The notes: generated from the letters alone by a model not told the origin. A stretch of 32,327 bases of DNA from an uncultured Oscillospiraceae bacterium (GCA_900758315.1 CAAERF010000585.1:1-32327); one strand, 5' to 3'; counted from the first letter of the stretch, positions 18,401-24,947 are shown. A program made the numbers and translations.

Positions 18401-19016
18401 GCAGAGGCTCCACCTGGAGCTCCAGCTCGGCGATTTTATCCCCCACGCGGAGCAGATTCTCCTCCGTGTGGGCCAGCTTGCGTTCCGCCTCCTCCTTGCG
18501 GTGGCGGTAGCGGGAGATGCCAGCCGCCTCCTCAAAGACGTTCCGGCGCTCCGAGCCCCGGGTGGAGAGAATCTCGTCGATTTTCCCCTGCCCGATGATC
18601 GCGTAGCCCTCTCTGCCCAAGCCGGTGTCCATAAACAGCTCATGGATGTCCCGGAGCCGGCAGGACTGGCGGTTGATGTAATATTCACTTTCGCCGCTTC
18701 GATAGTAGCGGCGGGTCACCATGATTTCGCTCTCCTCCCTGGGAAACCGCTGCTCTGTGTTGTCCAGCGTCAGAGAGACCTCCGCATATCCCACCGGTTT
18801 TCGCTGAAGGGTGCCGCTGAAAATCACATCCTCCATCTTGCCGCCTCGCAGCGCCTTGGTGGACTGCTCTCCCATGACCCAGCGGATGGCGTCGGAAATA
18901 TTGGATTTTCCGCTTCCATTGGGACCGACCACTGCAGTGATCGCCTCGCCAAAGGTCAGGACCGTCTTATCCGGAAAGGATTTGAATCCCTGGAGCTCCA
19001 ATGCTTTTAAGTACAA
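15432..19016 (-). CDS. smc: Chromosome partition protein SMC
   Basis: The 1194-residue condensin ATPase compacts and organises the chromosome with ScpA and ScpB. The head begins Y-L-K-A-L-E-L-Q-G-F-K-S-F-P and has Walker A G-P-N-G-S-G-K-S-N. Long coiled coils flank a hinge (near 520-680) ending in G-G-S-M-T-G-G-S. The C-terminal head has L-S-G-G-E-K-A and Walker B V-V-M-D-E-I-E-A-A-L-D. The start is TTG at 19014-19016, after AGAGGTG. An in-frame ATG at 19059-19061 would add 15 residues, but it lies at or upstream of the predicted transcript start, and the family begins M-Y-L-K. A strong promoter directly precedes the gene, which leads an eight-gene run ending in leuS. Confidence 0.95.
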   Translation of the reverse strand: MYLKALELQGFKSFPDKTVLTFGEAITAVVGPNGSGKSNISDAIRWVMGEQSTKALRGGKMEDVIFSGTLQRKPVGYAEVSLTLDNTEQRFPREESEIMVTRRYYRSGESEYYINRQSCRLRDIHELFMDTGLGREGYAIIGQGKIDEILSTRGSERRNVFEEAAGISRYRHRKEEAERKLAHTEENLLRVGDKIAELELQVEPLRIQSEKAREFLAWRDELRGLEISVWLEQLERLRMSSRKLLSDCEQAIRQREEAAREQEALYAQAEALAAQMRNQDLQVEELRCQMAALDEEIQERESEAAVLDTQMRNSGETALRIQQELDLQEDRAESVAAQIAQHQARLEEIQKEWDKLDDALTQRQEEARKVTQNAGLLAEEMTALREQENLRTASASEAKELLSALAAAEQEILDRDTALKGQLQETADRLSETEREAALRRSQLEEAREQCGALQNTVAGYQLRLTGRQEQLDRAAHQANQLAMEENNLGSRIQMLAEMEKVYEGYSRSVKVVMQAAERSLLRGIHGPVAGLLRTPDEYAVAIEIALGGSKQHIVVDREADGKAAIQYLKQRDAGRATFLPLDSIRPSYLREQDIGRHPGFVGVACDLIQFEGQYRVVFARLLGNVVIAETMDAAIAIARAYRYRFRIVTLDGQVLNPGGSMTGGSTGRSAGILSRAGELERLREQQGVLQTRLSEARNQLEQRKREVKAASYELEVAQNQKRELDDQVLKLEGAWGQTTTLLNALKENRSSWEAELAQLAQRAQQIESDTERAREQIAGLEGERAAIQAELAGKSTGQDRAQRKAETIQAAITQLNLERAALEAERTATQTALEQLRGMERDLTGDRESRRRQMEEYRAQSRTLQQQAEEARSRLQALRESREAQNETIRTLSGDRMGLEASRVQADRAARDKNQELLNMERECSVLEQKKAAAAMEEKQLLDKLWENYSLSYDDALRQRQELESLHRANRRIAELKRKISGLGNVNVGAIEEYRRVNERYEYLTGQRADVEQAKGELEGIIRGITDEMKKIFAEQFRQINEAFSETFRALFGGGKAALELEDETDILNCNIEIRVQPPGKALKVLSLLSGGEKAFVAIALYFAFLKVRPTPFVVMDEIEAALDENNVTRFARYLRSISDKTQFIVITHRRGTMEEADVLYGVTMQERGISKMLTINLNDVEKELHLKADKGV

Positions 19017-19064
19017 ACCAGCACCTCTGTCTCTTTGGTAGAATTTGCGAATCAATGACATTTT

Positions 19065-19093
19065 ATTATAGCAACCGCGCACAGAAATTTCAA
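19065..19093 (-). promoter_or_regulatory. Promoter of the smc-ftsY operon
   Basis: On the minus strand TTGAAA (19093-19088) and a perfect TATAAT (19070-19065) are 17 nt apart, with TGC in front of the -10 as an extended element. The predicted start near 19058 gives a 5' leader of about 42 nt to the TTG and excludes the upstream ATG at 19061. Confidence 0.8.
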
Positions 19094-19151
19094 CGAAAAA
19101 GCCCGGTTTGCCGCTAATTTCTTTCCAGCTGTCCCTCAAAACGGGGAAATT

Positions 19152-19832
19152 TCAAGACGAAGGCATCCCTCCCGCCGGGAGCCGTCGGGCCGCGACCACC
19201 CGGATATCCGGCAGGTGGATCACCCCCTGCTCCACAAAATAGGCCAGCATGGGCTCGGGTGGGCAATCCTCCGGCAGCGCCAGCCCGGCGCAGTCCAGGG
19301 AAAATCCCGCCGGGCTTGGCGTATCGCCCCGCAGATCAATGCCCTGCTCCCGGCCGGAAAAACACAGGGCTACATCACCGCCCTGCTCCAGGACCGGTAT
19401 GCCAAATCGTCGCTGCAGGGCCCAGGCCAGTCCCTCCCGGTCCGGCATATCCAGGGACAGGGCGCGCACCTCCGAGGCCAGCGCGGTGCAGCAGGTGACG
19501 ATTGAGCGATCCACCTTTTCCGCGTGGAGGGTGACCAGAGCCTGGTTGTGGGGTACGCCCTGAACGGTCAGCCCGGTCAGGGCCAGCGGAGCGGCCAGCG
19601 CCCGCCACAGCGGTCCGGTGGCCACCGCCTGCCCCCCTTCCAGCTCCGGATTGAGGAACCGTGAGACGCCGTTGCGCCGCAGCAGCTCCATGGCTCTTCG
19701 CTGCAAACGGACACCTCTGGCTGTATCCGGTGTCCCCGGAATCTCCGCCCGCAAAAAATGTACGCCGTTGATCTCCTCCTCATAGTAGCGGATGCGCCAC
19801 CCCTTCTTTTTCCAGACCAGATAGCCTATCAT
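19152..19832 (-). CDS. Uncharacterised 226-aa protein upstream of smc
   Basis: I do not recognise the family. The 226-residue protein has no signal peptide or membrane helix. It opens M-I-G-Y-L-V-W-K-K-K-G-W-R-I-R-Y-Y and has a helical R-A-M-E-L-L-R-R-N-G-V stretch near 46-56. Conserved-looking cysteines include C-C (about 114-115), one near 147 and two near 171-180, and hydrophobic strands run throughout. GGAGGTGAG sits about 8 nt before the ATG. It is co-directional with smc, but 135 nt and a strong smc promoter separate them, so it need not be co-transcribed. It is divergent from the flavoprotein gene at 19936. The gene call is good; function is unknown. Confidence 0.7.
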   Translation of the reverse strand: MIGYLVWKKKGWRIRYYEEEINGVHFLRAEIPGTPDTARGVRLQRRAMELLRRNGVSRFLNPELEGGQAVATGPLWRALAAPLALTGLTVQGVPHNQALVTLHAEKVDRSIVTCCTALASEVRALSLDMPDREGLAWALQRRFGIPVLEQGGDVALCFSGREQGIDLRGDTPSPAGFSLDCAGLALPEDCPPEPMLAYFVEQGVIHLPDIRVVAARRLPAGGMPSS

Positions 19833-19890
19833 GGAGTTCTCACCTCCCGGTCAGCTTATGCCGCCGCCCGGAAGGGCATAACCGCCGCCG

Positions 19891-19919
19891 TTGCACAGGG
19901 GATTGGAATATGGTAAACT
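19891..19919 (+). promoter_or_regulatory. Promoter of the 19936 flavoprotein gene
   Basis: TTGCAC (19891-19896) and TAAACT (19914-19919) are 17 nt apart, with TGG before the -10 as an extended element. The predicted start, near 19926, is only about 10 nt before the ATG, so the transcript would be nearly leaderless and would keep only part of the GGGTGA in front of the start. Confidence 0.6.
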
Positions 19920-19935
19920 GAACCGGGTGATCATT

Positions 19936-21513
19936 ATGCTGCGTATCAACAACATTCGAATGCCGCTGGACTACCGTCCGGAACAGCTGGAGCGGAAGCT
20001 CTGCCAGACCCTCCGGATCAGCGGCGGAATCCAGGAGGTTCATCTGGTCAAGCAATCGGTGGACGCCAGACGGAAGAACGACCTGCATCTGGTCCTCTCC
20101 GTCAACGTGCAGGTGGCAGATGAGGCAAGCATTGCCCGCCGGCTCCACTCCAACAACGTCCGCCTGCTGACCCGTCAGACCTATCAGTTCCCCCAGGTGC
20201 GGCGGACTTCTTCTCTTCCGCCGGTGGTGGTGGGAATGGGACCTGCCGGGCTGTTTGCCGCGCTGTATCTGGCCCGGAACGGCCTTCCCTCCATTGTGCT
20301 GGAACGCGGCGCACCGGTGGAAGCGCGCACCCGCCTGGTGGAGCGGTTCTGGCAGACCGGGGAGCTCAATCCGGCCTCCAACGTCCAGTTCGGTGAGGGC
20401 GGCGCAGGCACCTTCTCCGACGGAAAGCTGACCACAGGCACCCATGATCCCCGCATCGAAACAGTATTGGACACCTTTATCCAGATGGGAGCGCCGGATG
20501 ACATCGCCCACTCCTTCCGGCCCCACGTGGGAACCGATGTGCTCCGGGAAGTGGTGCGCCGGATTCGCCTGGAGCTGCTCCGTCTGGGCTGTGACGTCCG
20601 CTTCGGGCACCAGGTCACCGGCCTTCAGCTGGCGAACGGACGCCTGCAATCCGTGACCGTCTCCGGGCCGGACCAGACCTATCAGCTGGACACGGACGCG
20701 CTGATTCTGGCGCCGGGTCACTCGGCCCGGGACACCTTCGCCCTGCTGCGGGACTGCGGCGTCCCCATGGAGCCCAAGCCCTTCGCCATCGGCGTGCGGA
20801 TCGAACACCATCAGGAGGCCATCAGCCGGGCCCAGTACGGTTCCGCCTGGAACCGGCTGCCGCCCAGTGACTACCGGCTCTCCTGCCACCTGCCTTCGGG
20901 ACGCAGCGCCTTTTCCTTCTGCGTCTGTCCCGGCGGAACGGTGGTGGCCTCGGCCTCTTCGCCGGGCCATCTGGTGACCAACGGCATGAGCTACCGGGCC
21001 CGGGACGGCGAAAACATCAACGGCGGCCTGCTGGTGGGAGTGACGCCGGAGGACTTCCCGGACGGCGATGTGCTGGCCGGCGTCCGGTTCCAGGAGCGCT
21101 GGGAAAGCCTGGCCTATGAGGCGGGCGGCGGCGGTTTTCACGCTCCGGCCCAGCAGGTGGGCGACTTCCTGGCGGGCAAAGCCTCCACGCAGGGCGGCTC
21201 CGTAATCCCCACCTATCGTCCCGGCGTACACTGGACTGATCTGCGCGCCTGTCTGCCCGGCTATGTGACGGACACGCTCCGGGACGCACTGCCCCTTCTG
21301 GACCGCAAGGTGCACGGATTCGCCGCGCCGGACGCCGTTCTGACCGGGGTGGAGACCCGCTCGTCCTCACCGGTGCGGGTACTGCGGGACGACCAGTGCC
21401 AGAGCGCAGTCCGCGGCATTTTTCCCTGCGGCGAGGGCTGCGGCTATGCCGGCGGCATCATGAGCGCGGCTGTGGACGGCATTCGGGTGGCAGAAGCGGT
21501 GGCGCAGCTCTAA
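19936..21513 (+). CDS. COG2509-type FAD-dependent oxidoreductase
   Basis: The 525-residue flavoprotein resembles the uncharacterised FAD-dependent dehydrogenases of COG2509. An N-terminal alpha/beta domain of about 90 residues precedes the dinucleotide-binding motif V-V-V-G-M-G-P-A-G-L-F-A (Gly100, Gly102, Gly105). An E-R-G motif that binds ribose follows near 122. The middle has F-G-E-G-G-A-G-T-F-S-D-G-K-L, characteristic of the group, and the C-terminus ends with P-C-G-E-G-C-G-Y-A-G-G-I-M-S-A-A-V-D-G. The ATG at 19936 is preferred to an upstream in-frame TTG at 19891, which is part of the promoter. The substrate is unknown. It is divergent from the 226-aa gene, and efp follows 150 nt later with its own promoter. 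Confidence 0.88.
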   Translation: MLRINNIRMPLDYRPEQLERKLCQTLRISGGIQEVHLVKQSVDARRKNDLHLVLSVNVQVADEASIARRLHSNNVRLLTRQTYQFPQVRRTSSLPPVVVGMGPAGLFAALYLARNGLPSIVLERGAPVEARTRLVERFWQTGELNPASNVQFGEGGAGTFSDGKLTTGTHDPRIETVLDTFIQMGAPDDIAHSFRPHVGTDVLREVVRRIRLELLRLGCDVRFGHQVTGLQLANGRLQSVTVSGPDQTYQLDTDALILAPGHSARDTFALLRDCGVPMEPKPFAIGVRIEHHQEAISRAQYGSAWNRLPPSDYRLSCHLPSGRSAFSFCVCPGGTVVASASSPGHLVTNGMSYRARDGENINGGLLVGVTPEDFPDGDVLAGVRFQERWESLAYEAGGGGFHAPAQQVGDFLAGKASTQGGSVIPTYRPGVHWTDLRACLPGYVTDTLRDALPLLDRKVHGFAAPDAVLTGVETRSSSPVRVLRDDQCQSAVRGIFPCGEGCGYAGGIMSAAVDGIRVAEAVAQL

Positions 21514-21570
21514 AAACAGAGCGGACTTACGATTGCCCGACAGATTCTCCGGTAAAATGTGCTCCGCCCC

Positions 21571-21599
21571 TTGCAAAATGATGAGAATTAGGCTAAAAT
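21571..21599 (+). promoter_or_regulatory. Candidate promoter of efp
   Basis: TTGCAA (21571-21576) and TAAAAT (21594-21599) are 17 nt apart. The start near 21606 would leave a leader of about 58 nt to the efp ATG. The rest of the 150-nt gap after the flavoprotein gene shows nothing else that I can name. Confidence 0.5.
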
Positions 21600-21663
21600 G
21601 AGGTTGAATATAACTTGGGTCCCGCTGTGACCTGGTTGTTTGAAATTGAAGGAGCTGAATAGA

Positions 21664-22224
21664 ATGATTACTGCCAGCGATTTTAGAAATGGCAAGACCT
21701 TCGAATATGAGGGAAAAGTAATGCAGGTCGTGGAATTCCAGCACGTTAAGCCCGGCAAGGGCGCTGCTTTCGTCCGCACCAAGATGAAGAACGTGATTAC
21801 CGGCGCGGTAACCGAAACTTCCTTCAACCCTACTGCGAAGTTTGAGGAAGCTTTCATCGAGCGCAAGGAAATGGAATACAGCTACTCTGACGACGGCCTG
21901 TACTACTTCATGGATACCGAAACCTATGACATGATCCCGCTCAACGGCGATCAGCTGGGCGAGGCATTCAAGTTCGTCAAGGAAAACACCCCCTGCAAGG
22001 TCCTCTCCTACAAGGGCAAGGTGTTTGGCGTGGAGCCCCCCAACTTCATGGAGCTGGAAGTCATCAAGACTGAGCCCGGCGTCCGCGGCGATACGGCCAC
22101 CAACGTGACCAAGCCCGCAACGCTGGAGACTGGCGCGGAGATCAAGGTGCCTCTGTTCATCAACGAGGGCGACCGGATCCAGGTGGACACCCGTACCGGC
22201 GAGTACATGTCCCGCTGCAAGTAA
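21664..22224 (+). CDS. efp: Elongation factor P
   Basis: The 186-residue, three-domain protein enters the ribosomal E site and relieves stalling at polyproline stretches. Domain I contains the loop [10 protein letters not shown], whose tip lysine (about 32) is the residue modified in many bacteria. The P-F family ending is [22 protein letters not shown] lies about 9 nt before the ATG, so the upstream in-frame ATG at 21640 is not used. A hairpin with a T-run follows the stop, and a zinc-ribbon gene comes next. The M24 peptidase that neighbours efp in some Firmicutes is here about 15 kb away. Confidence 0.97.
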   Translation: MITASDFRNGKTFEYEGKVMQVVEFQHVKPGKGAAFVRTKMKNVITGAVTETSFNPTAKFEEAFIERKEMEYSYSDDGLYYFMDTETYDMIPLNGDQLGEAFKFVKENTPCKVLSYKGKVFGVEPPNFMELEVIKTEPGVRGDTATNVTKPATLETGAEIKVPLFINEGDRIQVDTRTGEYMSRCK

Positions 22225-22235
22225 TACACCAGATT

Positions 22236-22269
22236 CTGCGTCAGCTGTCCGCTGGCGCAGTCTGTTTTT
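22236..22269 (+). terminator. Terminator or attenuator after efp
   Basis: CTGCGTCAGC (22236-22245) pairs with GCTGGCGCAG (22251-22260) with a single G-U wobble and a 5-nt loop. Four bases later comes TTTTT (22265-22269). It is only 12 nt after the efp stop and upstream of the next gene's ribosome binding site, so it probably makes efp more abundant than its neighbour. Confidence 0.7.
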
Positions 22270-22298
22270 CACGCTGTGGAAGAAGGGAGTGAACCACT

Positions 22299-22709
22299 TT
22301 GTCGGTGGCAGAAAAACTGGGATACCTCCGGGGACTGGCTGACGGTCTCCACCTGGACGGCGCGTCCGGCAGCAAGGCGGAACGGCTGATCGCGGCGCTG
22401 ATTGACGCTGTGGAAGAGCTGGCGGAGCAGGTATCCGAGGGAGAAGAGCAGTGCAAAGAGCTGGCCGCTCAGATCGACGACCTGGCCGAGAGTCTAGAGG
22501 TCGTGGAGACCCTGGTGCTGGACAGCATTGAGGAGGACGAGGACTTCGACGAGTACGAGGTCGAGTGCCCCAACTGCGCGGAGACACTGGTCATCGACGC
22601 GGATGCCCTGGAGTCCGGCGTGATCACCTGTCCCGCCTGTGAGAAAAAGTTCGAGATCGACCTGGGCTTTGCGGACGATCCCGACGACTGTGACGAAAAC
22701 GATATATGA
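22299..22709 (+). CDS. Zinc-ribbon protein with acidic linker (CD1247-like)
   Basis: The 136-residue acidic protein has an N-terminal helical region (residues 1-75) and a C-terminal zinc ribbon formed by C-P-N-C (90-93) and C-P-A-C (111-114). The tail is Asp/Glu-rich. The N-terminal M-S-V-A-E-K-L-G-Y-L-R-G-L-A-D-G-L pattern resembles clostridial proteins annotated with a CD1247 N-terminal domain; I name this from memory and with caution. The start is TTG (22299-22301) with GGGAG about 9 nt upstream. A GTG two codons later is possible but badly spaced. It follows efp and ends at a terminator shared with the convergent recombinase. A regulatory or adaptor role is only a guess. Confidence 0.75.
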   Translation: MSVAEKLGYLRGLADGLHLDGASGSKAERLIAALIDAVEELAEQVSEGEEQCKELAAQIDDLAESLEVVETLVLDSIEEDEDFDEYEVECPNCAETLVIDADALESGVITCPACEKKFEIDLGFADDPDDCDENDI

Positions 22710-22719
22710 TAAATAACAA

Positions 22720-22753
22720 CGCCCCGGATGACGCATATACATCATTCGGGGCG
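22720..22753. terminator. Shared terminator between zinc-ribbon gene and recombinase
   Basis: A 12-bp stem (22720-22731 with 22742-22753, one G-T mismatch) encloses a 10-nt loop. It lies 10 nt after one stop and 6 nt after the convergent one. T-runs are weak on both sides, so efficiency is uncertain. Confidence 0.6.
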
Positions 22754-22759
22754 TCTGTA

Positions 22760-24298
22760 TTATCGCTCCGCAAAGGCGTAGCGTATTTCCACCCGCCGGT
22801 CCTGGTACACCACCACCTCTGACAGCACCGCCTGGACGATGCCTCGATCCAGAGCGGTGATCCTGCGGTCCTCCACAAGCGCTCGGATCCAGGGATGCGC
22901 TTCCTCCTGCTGCGGGTCGCCGTCAAGCTGTTCCAGCTGACTTTGCAGGCCGGCAATCTCTCCCTCATACTCCTTCCGATAGGTGAGAAAGTCCTCCCGG
23001 CTGAGCAGGCCATCGCAGTAGTCCTCGTAGCACTGCTTTTTTCTCCGCTCCCGCTCGGCGATGCGGTGACGCAGATTTTTCCGCTCCTCGGTCACGTCCC
23101 GCCGGCAGCTCTGTTCCCGGATCACCTCCTCCGCCAGACGGTTCAGATCGCCGTAGCCGGCCAGCAACTGGTTTACCGCCTCCAAAACCGCCCTTTCCAG
23201 CGTCTGCTGGGCAATGGTGTGGGGTGAACAGATCCCCGCTCCATACCGTTTATAGGAACCGCAGCAATAGGTGATCCCACCTTTCCCACTGGTCTTGCAC
23301 ATGGCCCGGCCGCAGTCCCCACAGCGCAGAAACCCGGCGAACAGCCCTACATTGCTCCCCAACTCCGGCGTGCGGGTCCGCCTGCGCAGCAGTTCCTGCA
23401 CCCGTTCCCACTGGGCCCGGTCGATGATCCCCTCATGAGTTCCCTCTACCACAATCCACTGGTCCGGCGTCTGCGCTTTTGCCCGGCCGTGCATCATGAC
23501 CCGCCGGTGCTTTCCCTGGACCAGGTCCCCCACATACATCCGGTTCATTAGCAGCCGGTGAATGGTGGGGTAGGTCCAATAGTTGGTCTTATCCAGCCGG
23601 TTGCTGTTGGAGTAGCGCTGGCCCTGCAGACGCTTATACTCACTGGGACAGGGCACGCCCTCCTGGTTCAACAGCTTGGCAATGCGAATCTGCCCCATGC
23701 CGCCCTCATACAGCCGGTAGATCCGGCGCACCACCTCTGCCGCCGCCGGGTCCACCACCAGATGGTTGTGGTTCTCCGGGTCCTTGCAGTAGCCGTAGGA
23801 AGCGAAGGCGCCGACAAACTCGCCGCTGCGCTGTTTGGCCTCCATGGCCCCACGGACCTTTTGGGAGATGTCCCGGGCGTAGTTGGCGTGAAAGACGTTC
23901 TTGATGGAGAGAATCATATCGCACCGGTCCCGGTCGCTGTCGAACTGGTCGGCTACGGAGATAAACCGGATCTCCCGCTCCGGAAAGACCCGCTCCAGGT
24001 ACCGTCCGGCCTCTATGTAGTCCCGCCCAAACCGGGACAGATCCTTGACCAGGACGCAGTTGATCTTGCCCTGCTCCCAGTCCCGCTCCATGCGCCGGAA
24101 GGCGGGACGATCGAAATGGGTGCCGGTACAGCCGTCGTCAATGTAGAGCTCTATCAGCTGCAATTCCGGATGGCTCTGACAGTAGGAGGTGAGGATTTTT
24201 CGCTGGTTGGCAATGCTATCGCTCTCCGCCTTATCGCCGTCCTCCCGGGACAGCCGCAGGTATCCCCCCACCCGGACCGGCCACTTTTTGCCGCTCAC
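22760..24298 (-). CDS. Large serine recombinase
   Basis: The 512-residue protein is a site-specific recombinase of the large serine family, which integrates or excises DNA between att sites. The resolvase domain covers about 8-150: Y-L-R-L-S with nucleophile Ser17, and D-L-S-R-F-G-R with Arg89 and Arg92. The recombinase domain follows (about 165-300), then a zinc ribbon (Cys326, Cys329, Cys346, Cys357) and a coiled coil (about 385-460). It looks intact. The start is GTG (24296-24298), overlapping the 43-aa ORF stop as GTGA; no ATG exists before the catalytic serine. The in-frame extension to 24487 runs through two other reading frames and is not family-like. It lies directly behind a truncated pdaB gene, and no other mobile-element gene is in the window. 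Confidence 0.92.
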   Translation of the reverse strand: MSGKKWPVRVGGYLRLSREDGDKAESDSIANQRKILTSYCQSHPELQLIELYIDDGCTGTHFDRPAFRRMERDWEQGKINCVLVKDLSRFGRDYIEAGRYLERVFPEREIRFISVADQFDSDRDRCDMILSIKNVFHANYARDISQKVRGAMEAKQRSGEFVGAFASYGYCKDPENHNHLVVDPAAAEVVRRIYRLYEGGMGQIRIAKLLNQEGVPCPSEYKRLQGQRYSNSNRLDKTNYWTYPTIHRLLMNRMYVGDLVQGKHRRVMMHGRAKAQTPDQWIVVEGTHEGIIDRAQWERVQELLRRRTRTPELGSNVGLFAGFLRCGDCGRAMCKTSGKGGITYCCGSYKRYGAGICSPHTIAQQTLERAVLEAVNQLLAGYGDLNRLAEEVIREQSCRRDVTEERKNLRHRIAERERRKKQCYEDYCDGLLSREDFLTYRKEYEGEIAGLQSQLEQLDGDPQQEEAHPWIRALVEDRRITALDRGIVQAVLSEVVVYQDRRVEIRYAFAER

Positions 24299-24426
24299 AG
24301 GTGGGCCCGCAGCAGGTTGCGCACTGCCTCCTCCCGGCTCCTGCCCTCCGTGTAAGTCCGGGTGATTCGATAGGGCCTGGCACCGGACTGATGCCGCTGG
24401 GACGGCTGCTGATGGTGGTCCTTCAA
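24295..24426 (-). CDS. Small 43-aa ORF coupled to the recombinase
   Basis: This short gene starts at TTG (24424-24426), with GGAGG about 9 nt upstream, and stops in a GTGA overlap with the recombinase start. Its own start overlaps the stop of the pdaB fragment as TTGA. The 43-residue product is basic. After a Gln/His-rich start it reads Y-R-I-T-R-T-Y-T-E-G-R-S-R-E-E-A-V followed by R-N-L-L-R-A-H-L, which suggests a strand and then an amphipathic helix. I do not recognise it. It may be a recombination directionality factor, a recombinase partner, or only a leader that couples translation. Support is the ribosome binding site and both overlaps; no homology was tested. Confidence 0.55.
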   Translation of the reverse strand: MKDHHQQPSQRHQSGARPYRITRTYTEGRSREEAVRNLLRAHL

Positions 24427-24665
24427 CGCTCTTCGCCTCCCTCCGGTTCCTGCTGCCGCAAGGAAGCATCATCCCAGGCTGCATCAAAGGTCAGCGCCGC
24501 TTTTTTCTCGGTTTCATCCCCTTCCACGGCGTAAATCGGCAGTTCCCGCTCGGTTGCCGCCGCGCCCACCGCCGCGGGATTGGTGACTACACCGAACATG
24601 GCAATCGCTGCTATGGCGCACCCCACTACGGTGATCCAGCGCCGCCGGAACACAAGAATCTTCAT
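24423..24665 (-). pseudogene. 5' fragment of a PdaB-type sporulation polysaccharide deacetylase
   Basis: The 80-codon frame begins M-K-I-L-V-F-R-R-R-W, has one membrane/signal-anchor helix (about 11-30), then E-L-P-I-Y-A-V-E-G-D. It enters the NodB catalytic domain at K-A-A-L-T-F-D-A-A-W-D-D. This matches the start of clostridial PdaB-like proteins, which are normally about 250 residues and act in spore cortex and coat formation. After W-D-D the sequence is unrelated and stops within 15 codons, so nearly the whole NodB domain is missing. No matching 3' half is in the window on either strand. GGGAGG lies about 8 nt before the ATG. The break is followed at once by the 43-aa ORF and the recombinase, so insertion or rearrangement is the likely cause. 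Confidence 0.75.
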
Positions 24666-24696
24666 AAAATCGGCCTCCCTTAAATAGGTTTGTACC

Positions 24697-24725
24697 ATGG
24701 TATGCGGACCCGTGCAATCTATTCC
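24697..24725 (-). promoter_or_regulatory. Possible sporulation-type promoter of the pdaB fragment
   Basis: On the minus strand GGAATA (24725-24720) and CATACCAT (24704-24697) are 15 nt apart. This resembles -35/-10 elements used by SigE or SigG family factors (A-T-A and C-A-T-A types). It is well placed for the ATG at 24665. The match is imperfect and could be chance. If real, it would also drive the 43-aa ORF and the recombinase. Confidence 0.3.
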
Positions 24726-24836
24726 ATGTCCGCTGAGGACGGACACTGCCCCGGCCGAAAAAAATACTCCGTTTTTTCACTTATCTGCCCTGTTCCGGCC
24801 TCTCCCTGCTTTTTCTCCCACTTGACCGATTTCCCC

Positions 24837-24865
24837 TTGACGCATATGCGCCAACATTATATAAT
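24837..24865 (+). promoter_or_regulatory. Promoter of the glycogen operon
   Basis: TTGACG (24837-24842) and a perfect TATAAT (24860-24865) are 17 nt apart. The 10-bp palindrome CGCATATGCG (24841-24850) covers the end of the -35 and the start of the spacer and could be an operator. The leader to the glgB-like ATG is about 76 nt. Confidence 0.8.
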
Positions 24866-24947
24866 TTTCACAAAGGGAACCGTGTTTTTCCCCGTAAAAG
24901 CACCTGTTTCCCCTTTTCTCACCGTTCAATATTCTGGAGTAATCAAC

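Noticed and set aside
16944..19010. Long plus-strand frame opposite smc
   Set aside because: It lies wholly inside the smc coding region on the other strand and is explained by smc codon bias.
19856..19881. Inverted repeat TTATGCC/GGCATAA between divergent genes
   Set aside because: It is a 7-bp stem with a 12-nt loop in a GC-rich stretch, with no T-run and no clear overlap with a promoter. I could not support a role.
22710..22759. Attachment site or 3' pdaB remnant between the recombinase and the zinc-ribbon gene
   Set aside because: The 50-nt gap is fully taken by the terminator hairpin. I see no copy of the bases at the pdaB break and no NodB-like coding sequence.
24299..24487. N-terminal extension of the recombinase frame
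   Set aside because: It overlaps the pdaB fragment and the 43-aa ORF in another frame, is Pro/Gly/Ala-rich and has no ribosome binding site. The family starts shortly before Y-L-R-L-S.
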